Positions 1 to 7,002 of a DNA stretch of 64,000 nt are shown here, piece after piece. Below the pieces are notes generated by a model that was not told the origin of the DNA, did not search any database, and saw nothing but the letters and a program-made list of their open reading frames with translations. The position numbers were made by a program, and so were the translations under genes. How positions within the stretch are numbered: the stretch's first letter is position 1; every line of letters begins with the position of its first letter. This stretch comes from Nostoc sp. TCL26-01 (GTDB lineage Bacteria > Cyanobacteriota > Cyanobacteriia > Cyanobacteriales > Nostocaceae): NCBI RefSeq assembly GCF_013393945.1, contig NZ_CP040297.1:2186804-2250803 (forward strand), read 5' to 3'.

Positions 1-2
1 TT

Positions 3-269
3 TACATCAGTCAAGAAACTCAAGAATCTCTAATTAAAGCGGCAGCTTTACAACAAATTTCCGTTGAAGAACTAGCCTCTTCTATTTTGAGGGAAACTAT
101 CCAAGAAAAGTTTGGGAGAAATAGCTATTCTGCTGAGAATAAAGCCAAATTTGCAGCTAATCCTCTTAGAGAAATGCAACCCTACGTTTATTTAGCAGAT
201 CCTAATGAACCCGTTATTTCTCCTGATGATTGGGAAATAAATCAGGATTGTGAGGTGAATGATTTGTGA
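3..269 (+). CDS. Antitoxin of a type II toxin-antitoxin pair, 5' end missing
   Basis: The reading frame is open from the left edge of the window and ends in TGA at 267-269, so the start codon lies outside. About 88 residues are visible. The first part (SQETQESLIKAAALQQIS) looks like the helix of a small DNA-binding antitoxin, and the C-terminal half is acidic (DPNEPVISPDDWEINQD), as in antitoxins that wrap around a PIN toxin. The TGA overlaps the GTG start of the next gene by four bases (GTGA, 266-269), so the two are translationally coupled. A shorter version from TTG at 87 is possible but cuts into the conserved-looking N-terminal part. The assignment rests mainly on the neighbour; the fold of the N-terminus is inferred. 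Confidence 0.6.
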   Translation, partial: YISQETQESLIKAAALQQISVEELASSILRETIQEKFGRNSYSAENKAKFAANPLREMQPYVYLADPNEPVISPDDWEINQDCEVNDL

Positions 270-661
270 TCATTCTTGATACTCATATTTGGGTTTGGTG
301 GAATCACAATGATTCTAAGTTAAGCCCTAATCACGCTGAGGCAATAAATAGAGAAAGACCTTATGGTTTAGGCGTTTGCTCTATAAGTTTATTAGAGATT
401 AGCAGATTGGTTACCCAAAATCGGTTAATTCTTCCTTGTCCAGTTCAAGAATGGTTTAATATTGCCCTAGCACAAGAAGGCGTAGTTCTTCTGTCAATCA
501 CTTCTCAAATTGCTATTGATTGCTACTCACTTCCAGGCAATTTTCATAAAGATCCAGCCGATAGAATTATCGTTTCGACAGCAAGAATATATGATGTCCC
601 CTTGGTGAGTGTTGATGAAAAAATACTTGCCTATTCTTATGTAAAAACAGTTTTCCCTTAA
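266..661 (+). CDS. PIN-domain ribonuclease toxin (VapC-like)
   Basis: This 131-residue protein has the PIN layout: ILDTHIWVWW at the N-terminus with the first metal-binding Asp (D5), a conserved Glu in SLLEISRL near residue 44, and the acidic pair in DPADRIIVSTA near residues 97-101, followed by LVSVDEKI. PIN toxins of the VapC type cut tRNA or rRNA when freed from the antitoxin. The GTG start at 266 overlaps the stop of the upstream antitoxin, the usual order for such pairs. All expected acidic residues are present, so the toxin is likely active. The RNA target cannot be told from sequence. Confidence 0.85.
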   Translation: MIILDTHIWVWWNHNDSKLSPNHAEAINRERPYGLGVCSISLLEISRLVTQNRLILPCPVQEWFNIALAQEGVVLLSITSQIAIDCYSLPGNFHKDPADRIIVSTARIYDVPLVSVDEKILAYSYVKTVFP

Positions 662-700
662 AGGGATTAAGTAAGAGATTTTTTGAAAAACATAGTTAAA

Positions 701-808
701 GGCGGGTGCGGGAATTGAACCCGCTCATCCCCAAAATGGAGAGGATTTATCCGATAACCCTAAATTCTGCGTCCCCGCAAGGCAAGTGATGAATCAGGAT
801 GTCCCGCC
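701..808 (-). ncRNA. tRNA-like Y RNA candidate, D-arm-less (copy A, downstream of rsr)
   Basis: Read on the minus strand from 808, GGCGGGA pairs with ACCCGCC at the 3' end (707-701), and a perfect T arm GCGGG-TTCAATT-CCCGC lies at 724-708. No D arm is present. The middle holds the helix shared with copies B and D: AUCCUGAUUC pairs with GAAUUUAGGGU, leaving the same single bulged U. The first pairs differ from copy B by compensated or wobble changes (G-U to A-U, U-G to G-U), which supports the helix. The strand reads GACGCAG where other copies read GCCGAAG. There is no anticodon arm, so it is not a decoding tRNA. It follows the rsr stop by about 57 bases on the same strand. It could instead be a decayed relative of the upstream copies. 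Confidence 0.55.
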
Positions 809-820
809 ATGAAGCAGGAT

Positions 821-841
821 AAAAGATAGTTATTATCTTTT
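821..841 (-). terminator. AT-rich hairpin after rsr
   Basis: AAAAGATA (821-828) and TATCTTTT (834-841) are perfect 8-base arms around a 5-base loop, between the rsr stop and tRNA-like copy A. It could be a weak terminator or a processing signal that separates rsr mRNA from the downstream RNA. No clear T-run follows on the minus strand. Confidence 0.35.
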
Positions 842-864
842 ACCCTGATGTAATTCAGCCGTTT

Positions 865-2466
865 TTACAACTCACCTGTAGCTAGCATTTGGATGATGCG
901 TGGTGTACCGGGGTCAAATCCTGCCAAATCCCAAGATAGGGGATCTTGAGGATCTACTAAGGTGATTTGATAAGGTGTCAAAGTGACATATACAGCCTTA
1001 ACATCCGGGTTGACCTTTTTACGGTACTCCGCCAATGCTTGAGATGGGTGCTTGTATCCCGCCCAGCTTTCTGAGTCAGTCCAGAAGCAGACTACATCGG
1101 CTTTGAACTTGTGCTTAATCATCCATTCATAAGCGACAGAAGCATCTGTACCACCGAAGTTTTGGTTGCTGGCTTTACGCACCGCCGAACTAAAACTATC
1201 TTTAGCGGTGATATTCAACTCCCGAAATTCGTTAGCAAAGCCACGAATCATGTAGTTCTTCTCGGCTTTGGCTGTGACAAGCGCCATTGTGGTAGCAATT
1301 TCACAGCAACTCAGCCCCATGTCTGCAACTAAGCTACCCATAGAACCAGAAACGTCTACGGCGTGCATGAACACTTTACCCGTAGGTTCCACTACATCAA
1401 AGGACAATTCCACGGCTTTTTCTAAAATGTCCACGATGCGAGGAACAGGATTCCATGTTTTCTTACTGCGTCCTAACTTTCCCCCAGATTGATATGTTTT
1501 CAAGGCTTTTAACACATCAATGGGGTGAATTCGTCCTTTTTGCAAACGTTCTTTGCTGTTAAGAATGCCTTCCACACGGAGTAAGTTGGCACTTTCATCA
1601 GTGCGTAATACACCCAGTTCAGTGAGTGAACCAAGGTTACGCAACATTGCTCCAATGGGCATTTCCTGAAATAGCAATTGCCAAGCTTGCTTGTCCATAT
1701 TGCCCACGGGTGCAGCCATTTCGTGAGTTAAGTGTCCTTGAACAATGGCTTGGTGAGTTTCACTAGGGTGGCGTTTGAGCCATTCATACCACCAAATCTG
1801 TGTCAAATCTGCTGAGGGTATTTCTGTTGGTAATTCTGCCCAACCTTTGACTACCCATTCATAGAGTTGACGGTGGTTTTCTGTAGGTGGTTTGACGTGG
1901 AATAGGCGTAAAGCGTCACGGTGAGTAAAGCCTTGACGTTGTTGGTATTTCAACAATTGATAAGCTAAACCCTTGACATCTTCTCTTGATAGCCAAGATT
2001 TACCAGCTTCCCGCACCACCTTACCAAAACCTCGTAGAGATTTGGTGTAGTTCAGCCATTCATAAAAGTGGCTACCTGTACGGACAACTTGCGGGAAAAT
2101 TTCGCCAAATGCTTGTTTTGCTTCTGGTGTTTCACCCATCGACAGCAATACCAAAGCCAAGATAGGCGCACTGTTATTGATGGCGCGTCCATCACTGGCA
2201 TACAAAATTTCTTCCGCAACCCGGCTAGGATTTTCTGCCACGGCTTGTTTAATAACAGCTACAAAATCTTCAGTTAGTTCTTGCTTGCCAGCGTAGTATG
2301 TGCTTTTTGCTGTGCCGACTAATAGACACCGACGCAGCATTTGCCAAATACCCGCATCAAACATCCAACCACCGGAACGTCCTTGAATCATCTCTGCTTC
2401 CCGTCCAGGGATGGGTTGAGATTGGGGTGTGGTTGTTTTTTTCTTAGTAAAGAAGTTGTAATTCAT
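865..2466 (-). CDS. rsr: TROVE-domain Ro60 orthologue (Rsr), RNA-binding ring protein
   Basis: This 533-residue protein has the two parts of Ro60: an N-terminal TROVE HEAT-repeat ring (about residues 20-345, with the typical TSHFYEW-like, THRDALRLFHVKPP and EMPIGAMLRNLG segments) and a C-terminal von Willebrand A domain with a complete MIDAS motif, D371-V-S373-G-S375, then TDSESWAG. Ro60 proteins bind misfolded RNAs in the central hole and Y RNAs on the outer surface; in Deinococcus and Salmonella, Rsr works with PNPase in RNA decay. Start ATG at 2466 is clear. The gene lies on the same strand as four tRNA-like RNAs that end 39 bases upstream and one that begins 57 bases downstream, which matches the Rsr-Y RNA gene linkage known in bacteria. 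Length and key residues are intact. Confidence 0.95.
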   Translation of the reverse strand: MNYNFFTKKKTTTPQSQPIPGREAEMIQGRSGGWMFDAGIWQMLRRCLLVGTAKSTYYAGKQELTEDFVAVIKQAVAENPSRVAEEILYASDGRAINNSAPILALVLLSMGETPEAKQAFGEIFPQVVRTGSHFYEWLNYTKSLRGFGKVVREAGKSWLSREDVKGLAYQLLKYQQRQGFTHRDALRLFHVKPPTENHRQLYEWVVKGWAELPTEIPSADLTQIWWYEWLKRHPSETHQAIVQGHLTHEMAAPVGNMDKQAWQLLFQEMPIGAMLRNLGSLTELGVLRTDESANLLRVEGILNSKERLQKGRIHPIDVLKALKTYQSGGKLGRSKKTWNPVPRIVDILEKAVELSFDVVEPTGKVFMHAVDVSGSMGSLVADMGLSCCEIATTMALVTAKAEKNYMIRGFANEFRELNITAKDSFSSAVRKASNQNFGGTDASVAYEWMIKHKFKADVVCFWTDSESWAGYKHPSQALAEYRKKVNPDVKAVYVTLTPYQITLVDPQDPLSWDLAGFDPGTPRIIQMLATGEL

Positions 2467-2504
2467 GGCTTCATCTCCCAGCCCTCACGGGCAAAAATGC
2501 AAGG

Positions 2505-2626
2505 TGGCAGAGCAGGAATCGAACCTGCGTCCTCTCGAACCCAAATCGATAACCCTCAATTCTTCGGCCTTTACAGGCAAGAGGCGAACAAGGATGTTTA
2601 GCGCTCTACCTCTGAGCTACCTGCCA
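2505..2626 (-). ncRNA. tRNA-like Y RNA (YrlA-type), copy B
   Basis: Minus strand from 2626: acceptor UGGCAGG pairs with UCUGCCA at the 3' end; UA; D arm GCUC-AGAGGUA-GAGC; T arm GCAGG-UUCGAUU-CCUGC. In place of a 5-bp anticodon arm there are about 70 bases. Here AUCCUUGUUC pairs with GAAUUGAGGGU, leaving one bulged U, and encloses a hairpin GCCU-GUAA-AGGC followed by CGAA. The string GCCGAAG fits the GNCGAA-type motif I recall for bacterial Ro-binding Y RNA helices, and UUAUCGAU follows. No CCA is encoded. Known YrlA RNAs have just this tRNA-like module. An intron-containing or decayed tRNA is less likely because no anticodon stem can be restored and the insert is conserved between copies. 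Confidence 0.75.
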
Positions 2627-2661
2627 CATATCAATACAAAATTCAAAATTTAGATTTGGAG

Positions 2662-2784
2662 TGGCGGGGCAGGAATTGAACCTGCGTCATCCCGATTAAA
2701 TGTCGATAACCTTCATTCTTCGGTCTTTGCAGACAAGGTGTGAACAAAGATGTTTTTGGCGCTCTACCTCTGAGCTACCCGCCA
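2662..2784 (-). ncRNA. tRNA-like Y RNA (YrlA-type), copy C
   Basis: Acceptor UGGCGGG pairs with CCCGCCA; D arm GCUC-AGAGGUA-GAGC; T arm GCAGG-UUCAAUU-CCUGC, all without mismatch. The inner hairpin is GUCU-GCAA-AGAC, a base-pair exchange (C-G to U-A) relative to copies B and E with a GNRA loop kept. The long helix is AUCUUUGUUC with GAAUGAAGGU; here the bulged U of the other copies is absent. The motif reads ACCGAAG, so the first G of GNCGAA is not kept. It lies 35 bases upstream of copy B with a similar short AT-rich spacer, which suggests tandem duplication and a common precursor. Confidence 0.75.
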
Positions 2785-2813
2785 CATGAAAATTCAAAAT
2801 GTCAGATTTGGAG

Positions 2814-2935
2814 TGGTGGAGCAGGAATTGAACCTCCTTCATAGTGATTAAATGTCGATAATCCTCAATTCTTCGGTCTTTGCAGACAAGGAGTGAACAA
2901 GGATGTTTAGCGCTCTACCTCTGAGCTACCCGCCA
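2814..2935 (-). ncRNA. tRNA-like Y RNA (YrlA-type), copy D
   Basis: Acceptor UGGCGGG with UCCACCA has one C-A mismatch, and the T arm (GGAGG-UUCAAUU-CCUGC) one G-G mismatch; the D arm is identical to copies B and C. The long helix AUCCUUGUUC with GAAUUGAGGAU keeps the bulged U and changes one wobble pair to U-A. The hairpin is GUCU-GCAA-AGAC, then CGAAG. The two arm mismatches suggest weaker constraint on the tRNA-like end of this copy, or the start of decay. It lies 29 bases upstream of copy C. Confidence 0.7.
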
Positions 2936-3012
2936 CATGAAAATTCCAAATTCAAAATTAGTAAGAAAACTACTCACTACTCATAACTCAGCACTCACTA
3001 CTGATTTAGGTG

Positions 3013-3141
3013 TAGCAGAGCAGGATTTGCACCTGCACTTCCAGAAGTTTGATTAAGGGGTGTTCAAGTTGCTATCGATAACCCTCAATCTGTCGGCCTT
3101 TACAGGCAAAGGGGGCGCTCTGGTATTTGAGCTATCTGCTA
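3013..3141 (-). ncRNA. tRNA-like Y RNA candidate, rearranged (copy E)
   Basis: Acceptor UAGCAGA with UCUGCUA is perfect, the D arm has stem GCUC/GAGC with a divergent loop, and the T arm is GCAGG-UGCAAAU-CCUGC with a non-canonical T loop. The hairpin GCCU-GUAA-AGGC and the string GAUUGAGGGUUAUCGAU are shared with copy B. However, the 5' partner strand is missing: instead, ACCCCUUAAUC lies about 20 bases downstream and can pair with GAUUGAGGG over nine pairs. So the helix seems to be rebuilt with its second strand on the 3' side. This is the 5'-most copy of the array, with a 77-base spacer to copy D. Confidence 0.6.
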
Positions 3142-3566
3142 CGGATTTCGGCTAACTTCTTTGGGAATGTCAGCTTGTAGTATTACTGTAGTATATGTAA
3201 TTTAAGGTGTCAAGATAGGAATTGAAATTTTTGATCGCATCTTAATATACAAAGGTGCGTCAGTATGAGTAATTTCTTGATGTAGCTAGGTTTTCTGGCA
3301 CTGACGCACCCTACTAATCAGTGAATTTGGGATAATTTATTTTTTGGTCTTCCCTGACGCGCTTGAGAGATGATTACAAACTTGTATTTCTTGCTTTGGC
3401 AAAAATATTTTTGCTTGTTTTTGCCGAAATTTTAGGTTTTTTGGCGCAAATAGGTCAGGACACTGCTGAGTTTTGCCGAGACTTTGCCAAAATATACAAA
3501 AACTGGTCTCAATTTTTGCCAATATAGTATATTATTTCCTAAAAAATTCGCTTGGCAAAAATCGGC
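3142..3566. other. Intergenic region between the Y RNA array and a divergent gene
   Basis: This gap should hold the minus-strand promoter of the tRNA-like array and the plus-strand promoter of the next gene. The only clear structures are an inverted repeat (listed separately) and several TTTTGCCAA/TTGGCAAAA-like strings at about 3397-3555. A 61-codon minus-strand frame here has low-complexity content and no relatives that I recognise. Confidence 0.4.
3254..3310. repeat. Inverted repeat with GGTGCGTCAGT arms
   Basis: GGTGCGTCAGT (3254-3264) and ACTGACGCACC (3300-3310) are perfect 11-base arms 35 bases apart. Related ends (GGACTTACGCA, GGACTGACGCA) occur near 59843 and 60312, so this belongs to a family of short dispersed palindromic elements in this genome. 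Confidence 0.6.
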
Positions 3567-4310
3567 ATGAGTGAAAAAATAATCGAAAGTAACGGGAAGG
3601 CGTTTCTCGTTTTACTTTTGCCAATATCGTTTTTAGTTATTTTCCTGGTTTCTACCTGGAGATTTTTGCTGGCGCTGATTGTTGTGGCAATTGGTTTCAA
3701 GATTTGGCAAGAATATCAATGGCAGCAGTGGTGTCAGCGAGTTAATCCTGTTTTTAGTCAATTAATTCGAGAAAATCAGGGCAAAATTACGCCAGTAGAT
3801 TTATCAATGCGGGGCAATTTTCCGGGAAGCGCCGCAAAACGTTATTTAGATGGGAGAGCTGGGGAGTTTGGTGCAAGTATACTACCCGCAGCCGAAGGTG
3901 GTGAGGTTTATTACTTTATCACGGGTAGTATTTTGGGTGACATCCTCAGTAGTAGTGAGCCTGTCAAAGAAATTGCACCGCCACCAGTGACTACAGATGC
4001 GCGATCGCTCCTAGCACCACCACCACCGCCACCAGAGTCATTAGTAGAAGAACTAGAAACTGAATTACCACCACCAGTAGTTCAGGAAGAAGTTAGGCAA
4101 AATCTGGAAAAACAGTTAATGTTTGGTTCACTAATTCAATCAGAATTAGCTAAACGACTCAACGTTTATTCCAGCACTGTCTACAAACGGCGCAATGATC
4201 CAGATTTTCCAGAATGGACTCGTAACCGTGATCCTGATGGTATTGCTTGGACTTTTTCGGAAAAAACTAAGGAGTTTTTTCCATTAGAAGAAAATGAAAG
4301 CAAAAACTAA
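3567..4310 (+). CDS. Membrane protein with C-terminal helix-turn-helix-like segment, unknown function
   Basis: I do not recognise a named family. The protein (247 residues from ATG 3567; a TTG at 3552 would add five) begins with a long hydrophobic stretch (about residues 11-45, one hairpin or two membrane helices). A soluble middle part, a Pro-rich linker (APPPPPPES) and a C-terminal segment follow. The tail has IQSELAKRLNVYSSTVYKRR, which resembles a helix-turn-helix, then DPDFPEWTRNRDPDGIAW. This could be a membrane-anchored DNA- or RNA-binding protein. It is divergent from the rsr/tRNA-like cluster and shares its upstream region. Start choice: ATG 3567 is preferred over TTG; no strong ribosome binding site is seen. 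Confidence 0.7.
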   Translation: MSEKIIESNGKAFLVLLLPISFLVIFLVSTWRFLLALIVVAIGFKIWQEYQWQQWCQRVNPVFSQLIRENQGKITPVDLSMRGNFPGSAAKRYLDGRAGEFGASILPAAEGGEVYYFITGSILGDILSSSEPVKEIAPPPVTTDARSLLAPPPPPPESLVEELETELPPPVVQEEVRQNLEKQLMFGSLIQSELAKRLNVYSSTVYKRRNDPDFPEWTRNRDPDGIAWTFSEKTKEFFPLEENESKN

Positions 4311-4398
4311 CAAGTTGATCAATCGCCAATTTTTGGTTTGGCGATCGCTCATATCAAAAGTAGAGAATGAGGAAAAGTAGCGAATTACAAGACTAAAA

Positions 4399-4872
4399 TC
4401 AAATATCTAAATCTTGTAATGCCAAACGAATTTGCTCCATCCGTCTACGGTTAACACCCAAATCCGAATCACCGACGCGGGATGCTGATCGGATATGGAT
4501 GACTGACTCATTCGTGGGTAGATAAAACTCTACATCATCGACAAACTTGAAAATGCGACTCTTAGAAAGAGCATGGATGTAATTATCTGTCTGCTCTACA
4601 ACTTCTGTGCGGGGGACAACAGTGAGAACCTTAAGTAGGACTTCTCGTGCTTTGTCACGGTTGACGTGATAAGCGATCGCATCAATGGCGTGTTTAGGAT
4701 CAGCATCTTGGCTGACAACACAATTGGGTGAAGGTGGACAAGCACTGAGGTGATCATTGTTAACTCCCAAAGCAGAAGCAGTAGCAGGAAAGATTACACT
4801 ACTGACAGTCATCAGTATGATTAAGGTAATACTCCATAGGAGCCGATGAGCAAAAGTTTTTAGCCAGGACAT
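4399..4872 (-). CDS. DUF1499 family protein, secreted or membrane-anchored
   Basis: The 157-residue product has an N-terminal hydrophobic segment (about residues 10-34, ending ATASA), which is a likely signal peptide, then the family hallmark CPPSPNCVVSQ near residues 45-55. The rest (HVNRDKAREVLLKVL, DDVEFYLP, IHIRSASRVGDSDLGVNRRRMEQIR) matches the usual DUF1499 order, ending in the conserved DLGVNRRRxE segment. The function of this family is not known. The gene converges on its plus-strand neighbour, with under 90 bases between. Confidence 0.85.
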   Translation of the reverse strand: MSWLKTFAHRLLWSITLIILMTVSSVIFPATASALGVNNDHLSACPPSPNCVVSQDADPKHAIDAIAYHVNRDKAREVLLKVLTVVPRTEVVEQTDNYIHALSKSRIFKFVDDVEFYLPTNESVIHIRSASRVGDSDLGVNRRRMEQIRLALQDLDI

Positions 4873-4967
4873 GAAAAATTTACTCCTGTGAGTTTAAATA
4901 GCATTCAATCTATTTTGAGTTATTTCGGATGCCTGTTAAAGATTAAGCTGAGAGTAGTGAGTGAGAG

Positions 4968-5095
4968 ACAAGGGGACAAGGGGACAAGGGGATAAGAAGA
5001 AAATAATTTTGATCATTGACTAATGACTAATGACTAATGACTAATGACCATTGACCATTGACTAATGACTAATGACTATTGACCAATGACCATTA
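4968..5095. repeat. Heptameric short tandem repeats (STRR)
   Basis: Two STRR types lie side by side: GGGACAA-type units at about 4968-4996 and ATGACTA/TTGACCA-type units at about 5015-5095. Such heptamer runs are typical of heterocystous cyanobacteria. They end just upstream of the S4-domain gene. Confidence 0.85.
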
Positions 5096-5105
5096 ACGAT
5101 TAAAA

Positions 5106-5885
5106 ATGTTACCAAGAGAAGAACTTTTAAAGGGTGTTGAAAATCGAGATAGTGTAGCTCGTGTAATTGACCAAGCAGAGCAGGCGATAAAGACTTGGGA
5201 GGTAGTTTTAACAGATTTTTTGTCACCTCCAGAGTTAGCAGAAATTCAACGGGTGTTTAGTCGATTAACAGAAGTACAATTAGTGGCGTGGGGTGGATAT
5301 CCGCAAGCAGAACGGCAAAGACTAGCGATCGCTCGCGGTGAATTACCATTAGATCAGTCCCAAGTCAGTCTGGTGGTGCTGGAAATAGCCGGCAATTTCT
5401 TATTTGATTCAGCGACTCACCGCGACTTTTTAGGCGCAATGTTGGGGACAGGAATTGTCAGAGAAAAAACGGGCGATATTATTGTTTTGGGTGAACGCGG
5501 CGCACAGGCGATCGTTGTTCCAGAATTGGTGGAATTTTTACAACTGCATCTGCAACAAGTGCGATCAGTTCCCGTCAAAACTCAGCCAATTGATATATCT
5601 GAGTTAAAAGTCCGGGAACCCAAGAAAAAAGAATTAACCACTGTGGAAGCTTCCTTACGGCTAGATGCGATCGCTTCTGCTGGTTTTGGGATGTCTCGCA
5701 GTAAGATGGTTGATTTAATTGATGCTAACGATGTCCGTGTCAATTGGAAAGAAATTACACAAGCCAGTTCCCAAGTAAAAACAGGTGACTTAATCGCCAT
5801 TCGCGGTAAAGGACGCTTGGAAGTAGGAGAAATTGCTGTTACTAAAAAAGACCGTTACCGAGTTCAATTAACAAGATATATGTAA
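5106..5885 (+). CDS. Photosystem II S4 domain protein (RNA-binding, YlmH-like)
   Basis: This 259-residue protein has the YlmH-like layout: an N-terminal alpha/beta region (LPREELLKGVENRDSVARVIDQAEQ), a middle ferredoxin-like region with RDFLGAMLGTGIVREKTGDIIV, and a C-terminal S4 RNA-binding domain (about residues 180-245; LRLDAIASAGFGMSRSKMVDLIDANDVRVNW). In cyanobacteria and plastids this family is known as the PSII S4 protein and is linked to photosystem II assembly or translation; bacterial YlmH acts in ribosome rescue. The ATG at 5106 follows the STRR block closely. The length is normal. Confidence 0.9.
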   Translation: MLPREELLKGVENRDSVARVIDQAEQAIKTWEVVLTDFLSPPELAEIQRVFSRLTEVQLVAWGGYPQAERQRLAIARGELPLDQSQVSLVVLEIAGNFLFDSATHRDFLGAMLGTGIVREKTGDIIVLGERGAQAIVVPELVEFLQLHLQQVRSVPVKTQPIDISELKVREPKKKELTTVEASLRLDAIASAGFGMSRSKMVDLIDANDVRVNWKEITQASSQVKTGDLIAIRGKGRLEVGEIAVTKKDRYRVQLTRYM

Positions 5886-5940
5886 TTTGATATGGGACTA
5901 GTATTCGATTTTTGTTGGCGTAGCCTGTGCTTACACGATC

Positions 5941-6021
5941 AAACCGAAGTTCAGAGGCTGTAGGGGCGGGTTCACAAATATGCTTCAATCATTCACGAAT
6001 ATCTCATAAACCCGCCCCTAC
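5941..6021. repeat. Dispersed inverted repeat with GTAGGGGCGGGTT arms
   Basis: GTAGGGGCGGGTT at about 5960-5972 is matched by AACCCGCCCCTAC at 6009-6021. The segment is preceded by AAACCGAAGTTCAGAGGCT. Parts of the same element recur inverted at 8831-8885 and as a full hairpin at 37033-37094. The right arm overlaps the 3' end of the SDR gene, so the repeat supplies its stop region. Confidence 0.7.
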
Positions 6022-6792
6022 TTTGAAATGTTTAGCTAACAAAGTCAACAGGATTTTTCGTGGTACAAGTTTAGCTACTGCACTTCTTAAATGTGTACCA
6101 GTATCGCTAATAATCACATTTGGCTCCCACTGTTCCAATGCTGTGAGAGATTCCCGCACAACCTCTTGGGAAGACATAACTGTATTGGTGGTTTGTGCCA
6201 AAGCTGGGGGGAAATTAGCTTCGGTGAAAAAGTTAGTTTCTGTCGGCCCAGGACACGCCACTAAAACTCTGATACCATATTGACGATTTTCTGCCCACAA
6301 AGCTTCACTAAAACTGACAGCAAAAGCCTTACTTGCAGCATAAACCGAGAGATATGGTATTGGCTGAAAAGCAGCAATAGAGGCGACATTGATGATACTC
6401 CCCGAACGACGCTGACGCATCAGGGGTAAAAAGTGGTGGGTTAAATCTACCAACGCCAAGACATTTAACTGGACAATTTTGATTTGTCTGGTGCGATCGC
6501 TTTCGGCAAAGTCGCCATAATCACCAAAACCAGCATTGTTAATTAGTATATCAATAGTTAATCCTTGGGTTTTCGTGGCATCAAATACAGTCGCAGCTGC
6601 ATCCGGTTCTGTTAAGTCTTTAACTATGACATCTACTTGTATTTTGTATTGCTGTTGTAGTTCTTGCGCTAATTGATTCAGTTTCTCGACTGAACGCGCC
6701 ACCAGTACCAAATTTGTTTGCCTTGCAGCTAGTTCTCTGGCAAAAGCCTCACCAATTCCCCCAGAAGCACCCGTAATTAAAGCCGTCGTCAT
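6004..6792 (-). CDS. Short-chain dehydrogenase/reductase (SDR)
   Basis: This is a classical SDR of 262 residues from ATG 6792. It has the Rossmann motif TGASGGIG (residues 7-14), the NNAG motif, and the catalytic Ser and YAASK set (NVASIAAF... SVYAASKAF). Members reduce or oxidise carbonyl/hydroxyl groups with NAD(P)H; the substrate cannot be told. An in-frame TTG at 6837 would add 15 residues before the Rossmann strand and is less likely. The 3' end runs into the dispersed GTAGGGGCGGGTT repeat, so the last residues (about LAKHFKVGAGL) are repeat-encoded and may not be ancestral. Confidence 0.9.
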   Translation of the reverse strand: MTTALITGASGGIGEAFARELAARQTNLVLVARSVEKLNQLAQELQQQYKIQVDVIVKDLTEPDAAATVFDATKTQGLTIDILINNAGFGDYGDFAESDRTRQIKIVQLNVLALVDLTHHFLPLMRQRRSGSIINVASIAAFQPIPYLSVYAASKAFAVSFSEALWAENRQYGIRVLVACPGPTETNFFTEANFPPALAQTTNTVMSSQEVVRESLTALEQWEPNVIISDTGTHLRSAVAKLVPRKILLTLLAKHFKVGAGL

Positions 6793-7002
6793 TGTCAAGG
6801 ATAAGTATTTTCTGATTAACTCTCTAAATTTTAACAATAGTATTTTTAGCTTTTATCCATCTAATGAGCTGACTAGTTCATAGTATTTTCTCTCCAAAGA
6901 AATGGTGACTATCAGCTACAAACTCATAGCCGGGTTTAGTCATCGGTGATTTTTTTGAGCAAAGCATGGGAATACTAATACTAAAAGCAACAGACTGTAT
7001 CT

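Noticed and set aside
2505..3141. Tandem tRNA genes with group I introns or plain tRNA pseudogenes
   Set aside because: No anticodon stem can be rebuilt on either side of the insert, the insert is too short (about 70 bases) for a group I intron, and the inserted helix is conserved with compensating changes, which favours functional Y RNA-like RNAs.
3337..3522. 61-codon minus-strand gene
   Set aside because: Composition follows TTTTGCC-type low-complexity DNA, no start signal is seen and it lies in a divergent promoter region.
5015..5095. CRISPR array
   Set aside because: The units are direct heptamers without unique spacers and there are no cas genes; they are STRRs.
5927..6283. 118-codon plus-strand gene
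   Set aside because: It runs through a dispersed repeat and then the antisense of the SDR gene; it is a shadow frame.
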